DNA from: CAZHOV01 sp964534315
Lineage (GTDB): Bacteria; Bacteroidota; Bacteroidia; Chitinophagales; Saprospiraceae
Assembly: GCA_964534315.1 (NCBI GenBank)
Contig: CAZHOV010000037.1
Location: 1-37,114, forward strand
DNA length: 37,114 nt
Direction of reading: 5' to 3'
Shown: positions 23,461 to 32,071 of the stretch, one piece after another
Position numbering within the stretch: the first letter of the stretch is position 1
Layout: every line of letters begins with the position of its first letter
Notes under the pieces: generated by a model
Databases searched by the model: none
Told to the model about the DNA's origin: nothing
What the model saw: the letters and a program-made list of their open reading frames with translations, nothing else
Made by a program: the position numbers and the translations under genes

Positions 23461-23597
23461 GTTAGTAGTTAGTAGTTTATAGTTAGATGAAAAATGGTTT
23501 TCTGTGTTCTCTGTGGTTTCTAAAGAAAACTTTACCTCTGTGATGCCCCCTTTTACCTCTGTGTTCTATGTGTTCTCTGTGTCTCTGTGGTCCTCAA
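23461..23597. repeat. CACAGAG-type intergenic repeat that runs into trpA
   Basis: From 23461 to 23486 there is a run of GTTAGTAGTT-like units. From about 23500 to 23597 there are repeated forms of CTCTGTGTTCTCTGTG (minus strand: CACAGAGAACACAGAG). Such short low-complexity intergenic repeats are known from many bacterial genomes. Here the repeat also supplies the last codons and stop of trpA. Confidence 0.75.
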
Positions 23598-24395
23598 TTT
23601 AATTTCCATCATAGATTTTCCATCCCCTCTGATCTTATCTACAAACTCCCTGATAGCCCCCTCCAAATATTCGGAATCCGTTATTGCTTTAATAAAAGCA
23701 CTTCCGATGATCGTCCCGCGTGCATATCGACAGGCAGTAGTAAAGGACTGATGGTCGGAAATACCGAAACCGATCAATCTGGGAGTGCTTAATTCTAAGT
23801 CTCGAATGCGCTTAAAATATTGAATCTGCTCCTCCGATATCCCCTTTTTTGCACCCGTGATGGAATTGTCGGCTACCATATAAATAAATCCCGTACTGAG
23901 CTCATCAATTTTTCGGATCCGCTCCGGAGAAGTTTGTGGAGTGATCAGAAAACTGATCGTTAGCCCATTTTCATTGATCAGCTGTTGATAATGCCGTTCA
24001 TATTCGTAGATCGGCAGATCGGGAAGGATCAGCCCGTCGATTCCCGCTTCTTTGCACCTCTTGAAAAATGCCTGTTCCCCATACTGCATGATTTGGTTGA
24101 TATAGCCCATATAGACCAGAGGAATAGTTGTCTCGCCCTTTAAAGACTCCAACTGCTCAAATAATAGATCGAGGGTCATCCCATTGCGTATTGCTTGTTG
24201 GCTACTTTTCTGAATAGTGGGCCCGTCGGCCATAGGGTCAGAATAGGGCATGCCAATCTCGATGAGGTCTGCTCCCGATTGTTCGAGTACTTTTATGATT
24301 TCCTGAGTGTCATCAAGGTTGGGAAATCCGGCTGTAAAATAGATGCTGAGCAGATTTTGCTGCCCGGATTGCATAAGTTGGGTTAGTTTATTCAT
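23553..24395 (-). CDS. trpA: Tryptophan synthase alpha subunit
   Basis: It cleaves indole-3-glycerol phosphate to indole and glyceraldehyde 3-phosphate and passes indole to TrpB. The 280-residue barrel shows catalytic Glu46 (L-I-E-I-G-M-P-Y-S-D) and Asp57 (M-A-D-G-P-T), the same 11-residue separation as in the well-studied enterobacterial enzyme, plus I-L-P-D-L-P and G-F-G-I-S-D. Its start overlaps the trpB end by 8 bases, which suggests translational coupling. The last 14 residues (LRTTETQRTHRTQR) are encoded by the CACAGAG repeat and have no counterpart in ordinary TrpA, so the natural C-terminus was probably extended when the repeat arrived. Confidence 0.96.
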   Translation of the reverse strand: MNKLTQLMQSGQQNLLSIYFTAGFPNLDDTQEIIKVLEQSGADLIEIGMPYSDPMADGPTIQKSSQQAIRNGMTLDLLFEQLESLKGETTIPLVYMGYINQIMQYGEQAFFKRCKEAGIDGLILPDLPIYEYERHYQQLINENGLTISFLITPQTSPERIRKIDELSTGFIYMVADNSITGAKKGISEEQIQYFKRIRDLELSTPRLIGFGISDHQSFTTACRYARGTIIGSAFIKAITDSEYLEGAIREFVDKIRGDGKSMMEIKLRTTETQRTHRTQR

Positions 24396-25590
24396 GATTA
24401 TTTATTCCTTTTGAGTAATTCAAGTAGGTATCCAAATCTTTATCTCCGCGCCCCGAAAGATTAATAACCACTACATCCTTAGGATGAAAGGTCTGCTTTT
24501 CCAGTACGGCAAAGGCATGAGCGGTCTCCAGCGCCGGAATGATGCCCTCTGTTTTAGTGACCAGAAAGGCTGCTTCTACAGCCTCTTCATCAGTGATAGG
24601 GATAGCTTTGGCACGTTCAGAGTGAATCAGGTGGGCATGAAGAGGACCGATACCAGGATAATCCAATCCGGCTGAAAGCGAATAGGGTTCGGTTATTTGC
24701 CCGTCTTTGGTTTGCATGAGCAAGGTTTTACTTCCGTGAATGATACCTTTAGTGCCCAGGATGCTGGTTGCTGCACTTTTCCCGGACTGAACGCCAAGCC
24801 CCGATGCTTCTACCGCTATTAAGCGCACTTCCTTTTCGTCCATATAATGATAAAAAGCACCTGCTGCATTGCTTCCACCTCCGACACATGCTATAATGAC
24901 ATTCGGGTTGGGATGGCCTGTTTGTTCTTTTAACTGCCATTTCAGTTCTTCACTGATGACTGCCTGAAACCGGGCAACCATATCGGGGTAGGGGTGAGGC
25001 CCTACCACAGAGCCAATAATATAATGTGTCTCTGCCGGGTTGTTAATCCAGTCGCGAATAGCTTCATTGGTGGCGTCTTTTAGTGTTTGACTACCCGATA
25101 ATGCAGGGACTACTTTCGCGCCGAGCATTTTCATCCTGGCCACATTAGGCGCCTGCCGTTTAATATCAGTAGCGCCCATGTAGACAATACATTCTAACCC
25201 CATCAATGCGCAAACGGTAGCGGTGGCCACACCATGCTGACCGGCACCGGTCTCTGCAATAATGCGCTTTTTTCCAAGCTGTTGGGCAACCAGGATCTGG
25301 CCTATCGTATTGTTTATCTTGTGTGAACCGGTATGATTAAGATCTTCTCGTTTCAGAAACACGCGCGTGTTGTATTTCTCGCTCAACCGGTTAGCATAAA
25401 ATAAAGGCGATGGCCGACCCACATAGTCCTTTAATAATGCATGAAACTTTTTTTGAAATGTAGCCTCGTAGATGATATCCAGGTAGGTGTTTTTCAACTC
25501 TTCAATATTCGGGTAGAGCATTTCAGGGATATAAGCCCCGCCAAATTCACCGTAGAAGCCTTCTTTTGAAATTTGAAAATCGCTAACCAT
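24388..25590 (-). CDS. trpB: Tryptophan synthase beta subunit
   Basis: The PLP enzyme condenses indole with serine to give tryptophan. The 400-residue protein is the normal TrpB1 length. Visible features are G-E-F-G-G-A-Y-I-P-E at the N-terminus, the PLP lysine in N-H-T-G-S-H-K-I-N-N (Lys91), A-E-T-G-A-G-Q-H-G with catalytic Glu113, the phosphate-binding G-G-G-S-N-A-A-G, and L-S-G-R-G-D-K-D near the C-terminus. It overlaps trpA by 8 bases and trpF by 8 bases, in keeping with a tightly packed operon. Nothing suggests it is the indole-salvage type TrpB2. Confidence 0.97.
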   Translation of the reverse strand: MVSDFQISKEGFYGEFGGAYIPEMLYPNIEELKNTYLDIIYEATFQKKFHALLKDYVGRPSPLFYANRLSEKYNTRVFLKREDLNHTGSHKINNTIGQILVAQQLGKKRIIAETGAGQHGVATATVCALMGLECIVYMGATDIKRQAPNVARMKMLGAKVVPALSGSQTLKDATNEAIRDWINNPAETHYIIGSVVGPHPYPDMVARFQAVISEELKWQLKEQTGHPNPNVIIACVGGGSNAAGAFYHYMDEKEVRLIAVEASGLGVQSGKSAATSILGTKGIIHGSKTLLMQTKDGQITEPYSLSAGLDYPGIGPLHAHLIHSERAKAIPITDEEAVEAAFLVTKTEGIIPALETAHAFAVLEKQTFHPKDVVVINLSGRGDKDLDTYLNYSKGINNHE

Positions 25591-26200
25591 TTTGGCTATG
25601 TTTTAGTTGTTCTAAAAAATATTGTAATCGCTCTTTATGCTTAAGTCCGGGGACTGTTTCAAAGCCGCTGTTCAGATCAATGCCGGCAAGTTTCGGATGG
25701 TGGAATTCCAATAGCGCCTCTAATGCTTTAGGATCTATTCCTCCGCTAAGAAAGAAGGGAGTATTTCCGTAATAACGCGTCAATAAATCCCAGTTAAAGG
25801 TTATACCGTTTCCACCGTATTGCTTCCCTTTAGCATCAAAGAGAAAGTATTGGACATAGTCTTTATACTGTTCGGTTAAAGAAAAATCAAAGAGTTTATC
25901 GATCCGGAATGCTTTAATAAGCTTATATCCTTCTTGCTGCAGCTGCCGGCAATAGTCAGGTGCTTCATCGCCGTGTAGTTGAAGAAAATCAAGTTGAAAT
26001 CGTTCTCTTTTGTTCATAACCTCCTTTTGAGATGCATTTACAAACACTCCCGTCTTTTTTATCTTATTGGGGATGGGAGGTACTTTTCGGGTATATCGAG
26101 GCGATTGTTGATAAAAGATAAACCCCATTAGATCAATATCCAACTCACTTATTGCCTCGCAATTTACCGGATCACGCATGCCACAGACTTTGATCATCAT
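25583..26200 (-). CDS. trpF: Phosphoribosylanthranilate isomerase
   Basis: It converts N-(5-phosphoribosyl)anthranilate to the carboxyphenylamino-deoxyribulose phosphate. The 205-residue barrel has the N-terminal M-I-K-V-C-G-M-R-D (catalytic Cys), L-Q-L-H-G-D-E, F-L-S-G-G-I and G-I-D-L-N-S-G-F-E (catalytic Asp). Two ATG codons stand at the start (26200 and 26197); the first forms an ATGA overlap with the trpC stop. In this operon trpF is a separate gene, not fused to trpC. Confidence 0.95.
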   Translation of the reverse strand: MMIKVCGMRDPVNCEAISELDIDLMGFIFYQQSPRYTRKVPPIPNKIKKTGVFVNASQKEVMNKRERFQLDFLQLHGDEAPDYCRQLQQEGYKLIKAFRIDKLFDFSLTEQYKDYVQYFLFDAKGKQYGGNGITFNWDLLTRYYGNTPFFLSGGIDPKALEALLEFHHPKLAGIDLNSGFETVPGLKHKERLQYFLEQLKHSQNG

Positions 26201-27006
26201 GTTATTGGATGTTTAGAAAGTACAGCATTCATTTCTTCGATCAAATTAGCAGCAGCTTTGGCCGGATTGGCATTTTTCATAAAATGTTCTCCGATCAAAA
26301 AGCCCTGATAGCCCGCCCTCTTCAAGGTGATGATGGTAGACGGATTATTGATGCCGCTTTCCGAGATTTTAATGAAATCATCAGGAATGATCGCGGCTAA
26401 TCTTAGGGAAGTGGATATATCCACAGTAAAGTCGGTCAAATTTCTATTGTTGACCCCAACGAAATCAATATCCGGAGTGAGTTTTGCTAATTGGGTTTCA
26501 TCGTGAATCTCCAGCAGCACTTGAAGACCCAATTGCTTTGCAAAAGCTGCCAGCTCTTTAACTTCTTTTTGAGTCAGGCATTCGGCGATCAGCAAAATGA
26601 TATCGGCTCCGATGGCTCTGGCTTCCACGATCTGGTATTCATCAATGATGAAGTCCTTTCGTAAGATCGGGCAATAGTTAAACTTACGGGCCTCTGTTAA
26701 ATCTTCATTCTTCCCAGAGAAGAAATGGGTATCCGTTAATACAGAAAGAGCCGATGCACCCGCCTGCATATAACCGATCGTTACTGATTCCACAGCGGCA
26801 TAAGGGTTGATATAGCCCTTTGATGGGGACCGTCGCTTAAATTCAGCGATGATTCCGGATTTTTGTTCGTCCAGCAAATAGGGCTTCAGGGACACGGTTT
26901 CTGCTTCAAAATAGATGCTGCGCTCCAGCAGCGGAGTAGGGTAGAGGGCCTTCCTTTCTGCGATCTCGGTTCGCTTATGAGCAATGATTTTATCTAAAAT
27001 ATTCAT
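26197..27006 (-). CDS. trpC: Indole-3-glycerol phosphate synthase
   Basis: It closes the indole ring from the TrpF product. The 269-residue protein shows I-I-A-E-F-K-R-R-S-P-S-K-G (Glu55, Lys57), S-V-L-T-D, L-R-K-D-F-I-I-D-E-Y-Q, G-V-N-N-R-N-L and I-S-E-S-G-I, the full catalytic set of the family. Its stop codon overlaps the trpF start by 4 bases, and it lies 31 bases after trpD. Confidence 0.96.
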   Translation of the reverse strand: MNILDKIIAHKRTEIAERKALYPTPLLERSIYFEAETVSLKPYLLDEQKSGIIAEFKRRSPSKGYINPYAAVESVTIGYMQAGASALSVLTDTHFFSGKNEDLTEARKFNYCPILRKDFIIDEYQIVEARAIGADIILLIAECLTQKEVKELAAFAKQLGLQVLLEIHDETQLAKLTPDIDFVGVNNRNLTDFTVDISTSLRLAAIIPDDFIKISESGINNPSTIITLKRAGYQGFLIGEHFMKNANPAKAAANLIEEMNAVLSKHPIT

Positions 27007-27037
27007 GGGAGTTTAGGTGATTTATTAGTTAAATTGA

Positions 27038-28024
27038 TTATGAAATGAGTATGGATAATTTTTTCAATGCCTTTCCCGATAGCAGGGAGTCAGCGGCTAT
27101 TTCCTGGCTCTCGCTAATGGTTAATTCGGGGTCTACAGTTCTAATCCCTGTTGCTGCATTGGCAATAACGACCTGATTTTGAGACTGGGTCCCATTACCT
27201 TTTAGGATGTTTTTGAAGAGATGCGCAGCTTCTTCTACCGAGGAGCCGCCCGCCAGATCGGCAGAAGCGATTGGTTCCCAACCCAGATCATCGGGCTCCA
27301 TAATCCGCCCGCCATGATTGTCTCTCACTTCAAATGCACCGGTGAGTGAAATTTCATCGTAGCCGTCCAAGGAATGGACAATAGCAAATTGTTTTTTACG
27401 CATTTGCATCACCTGGTGGTACAACCTGGAAATAACAAGACTCGAAGTGCCCAGCAATTGATGAGTGGGCTGGGCCGGGTTGACCAGAGGTCCCAGAATA
27501 TTAAAGAAGGTTCGGACACCCAATTCCTTTCGGATGGGGGCAACTGATTTTAATGCCGGGTGAAAAAAAGGCGCATGGAAAAAGCAAATATTAGCATCGT
27601 TAAGCTGTTGCTTAAGCACTGTTTCCTCTTTTGAAAATTGATAGCCGATCTCTTGAAGGGTATTCGACGAACCGGCAATGGATGAGGATCCATAGTTACC
27701 GTGTTTTGAAACCTTATACCCGGCTCCTGCAATAACGAAAGCGGAAAGGGTGGATATATTGAAAGTGTTTTTGCCATCACCACCGGTGCCGACAATATCT
27801 ATGGTTTTTTGTCCCTCCAGGTCAACAGACACACATAAATTGAGTAAAGCGTCGCAAAATCCGGTAAGCTCCTCAGGTGTGATCGGTCGCATCATGAACA
27901 CTGTCATGAAAGCAGCTACTTGTGTCGGATTATACTGACCTTCCGAGATGTTGGTCAGGACTTCTTTGGCCTGGTTTCTCGTTAGTGGTTGGTGCTGAAA
28001 TAGTTGATCAAGCAAGGCTTTCAT
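27038..28024 (-). CDS. trpD: Anthranilate phosphoribosyltransferase
   Basis: It transfers phosphoribose from PRPP to anthranilate. The 328-residue protein has D-I-V-G-T-G-G-D-G-K-N-T-F-N-I-S-T (PRPP-binding loop), K-H-G-N-Y-G-S-S-S, F-F-N-I-L-G-P-L-V-N-P and H-S-L-D-G-Y-D-E. The K-H-G-N-Y-G form is common in Bacteroidota, in place of K-H-G-N-R-S/A elsewhere. Its start lies 17 bases inside trpG, so the two are likely translationally coupled. No glutaminase domain is fused to it. Confidence 0.96.
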   Translation of the reverse strand: MKALLDQLFQHQPLTRNQAKEVLTNISEGQYNPTQVAAFMTVFMMRPITPEELTGFCDALLNLCVSVDLEGQKTIDIVGTGGDGKNTFNISTLSAFVIAGAGYKVSKHGNYGSSSIAGSSNTLQEIGYQFSKEETVLKQQLNDANICFFHAPFFHPALKSVAPIRKELGVRTFFNILGPLVNPAQPTHQLLGTSSLVISRLYHQVMQMRKKQFAIVHSLDGYDEISLTGAFEVRDNHGGRIMEPDDLGWEPIASADLAGGSSVEEAAHLFKNILKGNGTQSQNQVVIANAATGIRTVDPELTISESQEIAADSLLSGKALKKLSILIS

Positions 28025-28643
28025 GAGTGGCTGTTTTTTCTAAGTAGGTAATTACCTGAAAGAGGAAGTTCTGCATGATTACTTTGCCTTCTGGGGTCAA
28101 TATCGATTCAGGATGGAATTGTACGCCCCATAAAGGGTGTTCTTTATGCTCGAAAGCCATAACCTCCCCCTCTGGTGTCGTTGCCGTGACCTGAAAAGCA
28201 TCGCTGTCGAGCCCCTCGATCATCCAGGAGTGATATCGTCCGACTAACAGTGAAGTGGGTAGATTCAGGAATAGAGATCTGGGCGAAGGGGTGATCTTAA
28301 TCGTTGTTGCAATACCGTGATAAACTCTTTTGAGATTGTAAAGCTTGGCTCCAAAGAATTCGGCAATCCCCTGATGACCCAAACATACACCTAGGATAGG
28401 TTTTGTTTGATGAAATCGCTCAATAATTTGGGGCATAGCGCCTGCATCTTTGGGAAGGCCCGGACCCGGAGAGAGCACTATGGCATCAAACGATTCAATG
28501 GCCTCCAGGCTAATGGCATCATTTCGATAAACTTCGAGATGAACGACTCCCAACTCCTGTATGTATTGTACCAGGTTGTAGGTGAAGGAGTCGTAGTTAT
28601 CAATTACCAAAATTCGTAAGTCATTAATTTCTTTCTTAACCAT
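28008..28643 (-). CDS. trpG: Anthranilate synthase glutaminase subunit
   Basis: It supplies ammonia from glutamine to TrpE. The 211-residue class I amidotransferase has D-N-Y-D-S-F-T-Y-N-L near the N-terminus, S-P-G-P-G-L-P, the nucleophile Cys87 in G-V-C-L-G-H-Q, R-Y-H-S-W and the catalytic His-Glu in F-H-P-E-S. In some bacteria this subunit also serves aminodeoxychorismate synthase (PabA); its place beside trpE argues for the trp role here. A 55-base A/T-rich gap separates it from trpE. Confidence 0.95.
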   Translation of the reverse strand: MVKKEINDLRILVIDNYDSFTYNLVQYIQELGVVHLEVYRNDAISLEAIESFDAIVLSPGPGLPKDAGAMPQIIERFHQTKPILGVCLGHQGIAEFFGAKLYNLKRVYHGIATTIKITPSPRSLFLNLPTSLLVGRYHSWMIEGLDSDAFQVTATTPEGEVMAFEHKEHPLWGVQFHPESILTPEGKVIMQNFLFQVITYLEKTATHESLA

Positions 28644-28698
28644 AATACTTGTATGTTAATATTTTTTACTCATTTAAAATTTTCTTACCAAAAACATT

Positions 28699-30105
28699 TT
28701 AAAAAAAATATAAGCGTTCTGCGAAAATCATGGCCTGCTTCAAAGCTGATAATTTATGATTCACCTCCTGAAGCTCTTTTTCTTCATCGCTATCAACGAC
28801 GATTCCGGCTCCTGCCTGATAGAGTAGGGTAGTGCCCTTGCTCAAAAAGGAGCGAATCGTAATGGCTTTATTGATATTGCCGTTGAAATCGATGTAACCT
28901 ATAGCGCCTCCATAGGTAGAGCGCTCTTGGTTTTCTAGTTGGTTGATGAGTTGTATAGCCCGGAATTTCGGTGCTCCTGACAGGGTGCCGGCCGGGAAGG
29001 TGTCCGCCAGGACTTGTAAGGAGCTTTTTCCTGGTTTGAGTTTTCCGGTTACGTTAGAGACCAGGTGAATAACGTGGCTATAATAATGGATATCTTTTAA
29101 ATTTTTGACTTCCACCTGATTAGCTGATCTGTTGAGGTCATTTCTGGCGAGGTCGACCAGCATCATGTGTTCGGCATTTTCCTTTGGGTCATTAGCCAGT
29201 TCCACTGCTTTTAGGCGGTCGGTTTCGGGATGACCGTTTCGCTTAAAGGTTCCTGCAATGGGATTAACTCTTGCCGTATCTCCGGTCACCTGTATTTGGC
29301 TTTCGGGAGAGGAGCCGAATATGCGGTAGGTGCCAAAATCAAAGTAAAAAAGGTAGGCTGAGGGGTTTATAGACCGCAAGATCCTATACACCTGAAATTC
29401 ATCACCTTCAAATTGTTGAGCGAATTGTCTGGAAAATACGATCTGAAATACCTCTCCCATTTGGCAGAAGTGCTTTCCCTGACTTACCAATCGTTTAAAT
29501 TCTTCATCCGTCAGGTTACTGGTTTCCTGTTCTGCCAGCTTAAAAGAAAACGCAGGATAAACCGGCTTCTTGATCAGTTGTTCCAATAGTGGCAGCTTAC
29601 TCGAATCACCTTCCGGGATATTTTCAGTAATGGTAAGCTCGTCTTTAAAATGATTGAAGGCGATAATAAAGCGATAGAGATTATATTTGATCTCGGGTAT
29701 TTCACTGCCAGCAGTTGTTTTCAATTGGTGGGTATCGAAATAGCGAACTGCTTCAAAGTTGAGGTGTCCAAAGCAACCATTGAACTGCTCGGGATCCCGA
29801 TTGGTTGGCTGAAAGCTTTTCAAGAATTCATCAAGAATGGTCATGGCCGGATGATTTTCATCTACTGGAATTGATACCTTTTTTCCTTCCGGAAACCGGA
29901 GGGTTGCAATGGTGTTTACAACTTCGAAAGAAGCAATAGGCTGAATACCAATAAACGAATGACAATCTTCGAGGCTGGTGAAATTGTTGCTTTCCAGTAA
30001 TACAGCCTCCCTGTATTGATCCCGGAGCCGCAGATAGAGCTGAACAGGGGTGATCGTATCCGCCAGCATCTTTTTAGTTTGAATGCTCAGTTTTATTCTT
30101 TGCAT
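28699..30105 (-). CDS. trpE: Anthranilate synthase component I
   Basis: It makes anthranilate from chorismate. I choose the ATG at 30105 (468 residues); an ATG at 30117 directly abuts the attenuator T-run and would leave no leader between hairpin and start codon, but cannot be excluded. The product carries the tryptophan feedback motif L-L-E-S (residues 36-39 from this start). In the C-terminal chorismate-binding domain it has F-Q-I-V-F-S-R-Q, G-S-S-P-E, R-V-N-P-I-A-G-T-x-x-R, L-V-D-L-A-R-N-D and G-A-P-K-x-R-A. It is the first structural gene of the operon, so it is controlled both by feedback inhibition and by the leader at 30118-30252. Confidence 0.96.
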   Translation of the reverse strand: MQRIKLSIQTKKMLADTITPVQLYLRLRDQYREAVLLESNNFTSLEDCHSFIGIQPIASFEVVNTIATLRFPEGKKVSIPVDENHPAMTILDEFLKSFQPTNRDPEQFNGCFGHLNFEAVRYFDTHQLKTTAGSEIPEIKYNLYRFIIAFNHFKDELTITENIPEGDSSKLPLLEQLIKKPVYPAFSFKLAEQETSNLTDEEFKRLVSQGKHFCQMGEVFQIVFSRQFAQQFEGDEFQVYRILRSINPSAYLFYFDFGTYRIFGSSPESQIQVTGDTARVNPIAGTFKRNGHPETDRLKAVELANDPKENAEHMMLVDLARNDLNRSANQVEVKNLKDIHYYSHVIHLVSNVTGKLKPGKSSLQVLADTFPAGTLSGAPKFRAIQLINQLENQERSTYGGAIGYIDFNGNINKAITIRSFLSKGTTLLYQAGAGIVVDSDEEKELQEVNHKLSALKQAMIFAERLYFF

Positions 30106-30117
30106 AGTAATGGGCAT

Positions 30118-30156
30118 AAAAAAAAGCGGCCCGCCGAGAATGGCGAGCCGCTTTTT
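30118..30156 (-). terminator. trp attenuator terminator directly before trpE
   Basis: On the minus strand, bases 30156-30142 (AAAAAGCGGCTCGCC) pair with 30135-30121 (GGCGGGCCGCTTTTT). The 15-bp stem has one mismatch and a 6-base loop. The T8 run extends to 30118, and the ATG at 30117 follows with no gap. It is preceded by the Trp-codon leader peptide, so it is a regulated terminator rather than an operon end. Confidence 0.9.
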
Positions 30157-30180
30157 GGTAAATAAAATAAAAAGACGGAA

Positions 30181-30252
30181 TTAACACCTTACCCCGGTTC
30201 CAGAGAAAGTATCAATCCACCACCAATTTTTATTTTGAACGAAAAAGATCAT
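30181..30252 (-). CDS. trpL: trp leader peptide with three consecutive Trp codons
   Basis: From the ATG at 30252 the frame reads MIFFVQNKNWWW and on to a TAA at 30183-30181, 23 codons in all. The three TGG codons occupy 30225-30217. The stop lies 24 bases before the attenuator stem. This is the classic ribosome-mediated attenuation layout: low charged tRNA-Trp stalls the ribosome on W-W-W and prevents the terminator. I did not find a fully convincing antiterminator pairing by eye. A purine-rich AAAGGAAAAAA lies about 10 bases before the ATG. The operon promoter should lie between 30260 and 30326; TTTG at 30298-30295 is a possible -33, but no exact TAnnTTTG is seen. Confidence 0.9.
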   Translation of the reverse strand: MIFFVQNKNWWWIDTFSGTGVRC

Positions 30253-30326
30253 TAACTAAATTTTTTCCTTTAGACAAAGTAAAGTATATTTTTCCAAACT
30301 TGCAAATTAAAAATAAAATGTATAAC

Positions 30327-31031
30327 TCAAAAGCTGAAGGAATCTTTAATTTTTTGAGTCTGTCTCCTTGATACCTCTACGGTTTCTCCATTTTTTAGGG
30401 TTAACCGGATTTTTCCGTTAAACCAGGAGTCGATCCCGCGAACAGCTTTCAGGTTGACTATTTGTTGGCGGTTAATTCTGAAAAATACCTCCGGGTCGAG
30501 TACAGACTCCAGATAGGTTAATGATTTTGGGATCATCGGTTTCTGATCTTGAAAAAAGACTTTGGTATAATTTCCTACAGATTCAAACAACCTGATTTCT
30601 TTCAGGGTTACAAACCAACATTTTTCACCATCCTTAACAAAAACAACATTGTTAAGCCTCAATTTTTCTTCCTTAGGTTTCGGTTTTTCGGTATCCAACT
30701 TCTCAATCGCTTTTTGAAGCCGTTGCTTTTGAATGGGTTTCAACAAATAATCTATAGCATTGTATTCGAACGATTTGATCGCAAATTCATCATATGCGGT
30801 AGTGAAGATGACCTGGGGAATATGATCAACAGCCTCTAGCACTTCGAATCCATTTTTACCTGGTAAATTAATATCCAGAAAAATTAAATCCGGCTTCATC
30901 TCTTGGATCATCCTGACAGCCTGTTCTCCATTTTCGGCATATCCTATGATATTAATGGTAGGGAAATCTGATAGAAGGTTGGCAAGTTCCAGTCTGGCGA
31001 GTCGTGAGTCTTCAATGATCAATGCATTCAT
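30327..31031 (-). CDS. LytTR-family response regulator
   Basis: The 234-residue protein has an N-terminal receiver domain (M-N-A-L-I-I-E-D-S, phosphoacceptor Asp53 in I-F-L-D-I-N-L-P-G-K-N-G, and Y-L-L-K-P-I). It has a C-terminal LytTR DNA-binding domain (about 130-234) with I-R-L-F-E-S-V-G-N-Y-T-K-V, F-F-R-I-N-R-Q-Q-I-V-N-L and V-S-R-R-Q-T-Q-K-I-K. Such regulators bind direct repeats in target promoters. It overlaps the upstream kinase gene by 4 bases, so the two form a cognate pair. Targets are unknown; the alpha/beta hydrolase in the same run is a candidate effector of the same pathway. Confidence 0.93.
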   Translation of the reverse strand: MNALIIEDSRLARLELANLLSDFPTINIIGYAENGEQAVRMIQEMKPDLIFLDINLPGKNGFEVLEAVDHIPQVIFTTAYDEFAIKSFEYNAIDYLLKPIQKQRLQKAIEKLDTEKPKPKEEKLRLNNVVFVKDGEKCWFVTLKEIRLFESVGNYTKVFFQDQKPMIPKSLTYLESVLDPEVFFRINRQQIVNLKAVRGIDSWFNGKIRLTLKNGETVEVSRRQTQKIKDSFSF

Positions 31032-32068
31032 TTTTCTAGAGGTATCGTTATTAATGCAGAAACATATGGTGGTTTTTCCAATAAACTAAAGTTAGCCCGG
31101 GGACCGTAGAGTAAATGAAGTCGTTCCTTAATATTTTTCAATCCTTTACCCAAATGATTTTCTAACTTTTCTTTCACCTTTAGATGACCCGTATTCTTCA
31201 CTTCTACACAGAAATATCCCACTTCACTCTGGTAGAGATCAATGTGTACTTCTCCACCTTTAGGATTAGGCCCGATACCATGTTTTACGGCGTTTTCTAC
31301 GAGTAACTGGAGCGCCATAGGAGGTATTTTTTTATCCATAAGCCCGGGAGCTACTTCGATGGAGTAATTTAGACGATCTTCATACTGAATGGATAATAAT
31401 TCCAGAAACTGTTTGATCACCAAAAGTTCTTCTTCGACAGGTACTTCTTTTTTATCAGCATGAAGCAAAGAATACCTGAACAGCTCGGAAAAGTTCATAA
31501 GCATTTCTCTCGCTTTTTCTTTGTCTTCCAAAATGAGCGCTTTTATATTATTTAAGGCATTGAAAACAAAGTGAGGCTTGATCTGCGCTCTTAGCGTACC
31601 AAGTTGGGCCTCTTTCATTTCAGCTGCTAATTTCCACTTTTCGATTTCAGCTTCCCGGTACTTCATAAAATATTTAAAAAAGAAATAAATTAAATTCCAG
31701 ATCAAAAAGAGCAACCCACCATTGACTAAATTAGCCAGGATCTCATTGAAAGAAATATGATACTGCGGAGCACATAGCTTAAATAACAAGGCTGTGGCTA
31801 GTAACCAGATAACGGCCAGCGCCAATGAAGAGCCTCCTATATAGACCAACAACCAGCCTAACGACCATTTTTGCCAGGCAACTTGCTTGATGGAATAGTG
31901 ATAAAGAGTAGTCACCAGGATGCCCGTCGAAGTTGCAAAAAGCGTATTGATACCCGCCAACTCCATGGGGGTGCCAACCAACGACTGAACAGTAATATTG
32001 GTAAAAGAGAAAATAGCCCAGCCTATAGCCTGGGCTATCCAGAAATCAGATGCTTTTCTTTTGATCAT
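31028..32068 (-). CDS. LytS/YehU-type sensor histidine kinase
   Basis: The 346-residue membrane kinase has about four transmembrane segments in residues 10-135, little periplasmic domain, a short coiled coil (about 138-160), and a His_kinase region with I-K-P-H-F-V-F-N-A-L-N-N (phosphoacceptor His166). An ATPase domain follows with L-L-V-E-N-A-V-K-H-G and G-K-G-L-K-N-I-K-E-R-L. The lack of a large sensor domain is typical of this Bacteroidota class, in which membrane or redox signals may be sensed in the TM bundle. Its start lies 3 bases after the hydrolase stop, and its end overlaps the LytTR gene, so hydrolase-kinase-regulator form one operon. Confidence 0.93.
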   Translation of the reverse strand: MIKRKASDFWIAQAIGWAIFSFTNITVQSLVGTPMELAGINTLFATSTGILVTTLYHYSIKQVAWQKWSLGWLLVYIGGSSLALAVIWLLATALLFKLCAPQYHISFNEILANLVNGGLLFLIWNLIYFFFKYFMKYREAEIEKWKLAAEMKEAQLGTLRAQIKPHFVFNALNNIKALILEDKEKAREMLMNFSELFRYSLLHADKKEVPVEEELLVIKQFLELLSIQYEDRLNYSIEVAPGLMDKKIPPMALQLLVENAVKHGIGPNPKGGEVHIDLYQSEVGYFCVEVKNTGHLKVKEKLENHLGKGLKNIKERLHLLYGPRANFSLLEKPPYVSALITIPLEK

Positions 32069-32071
32069 TCC

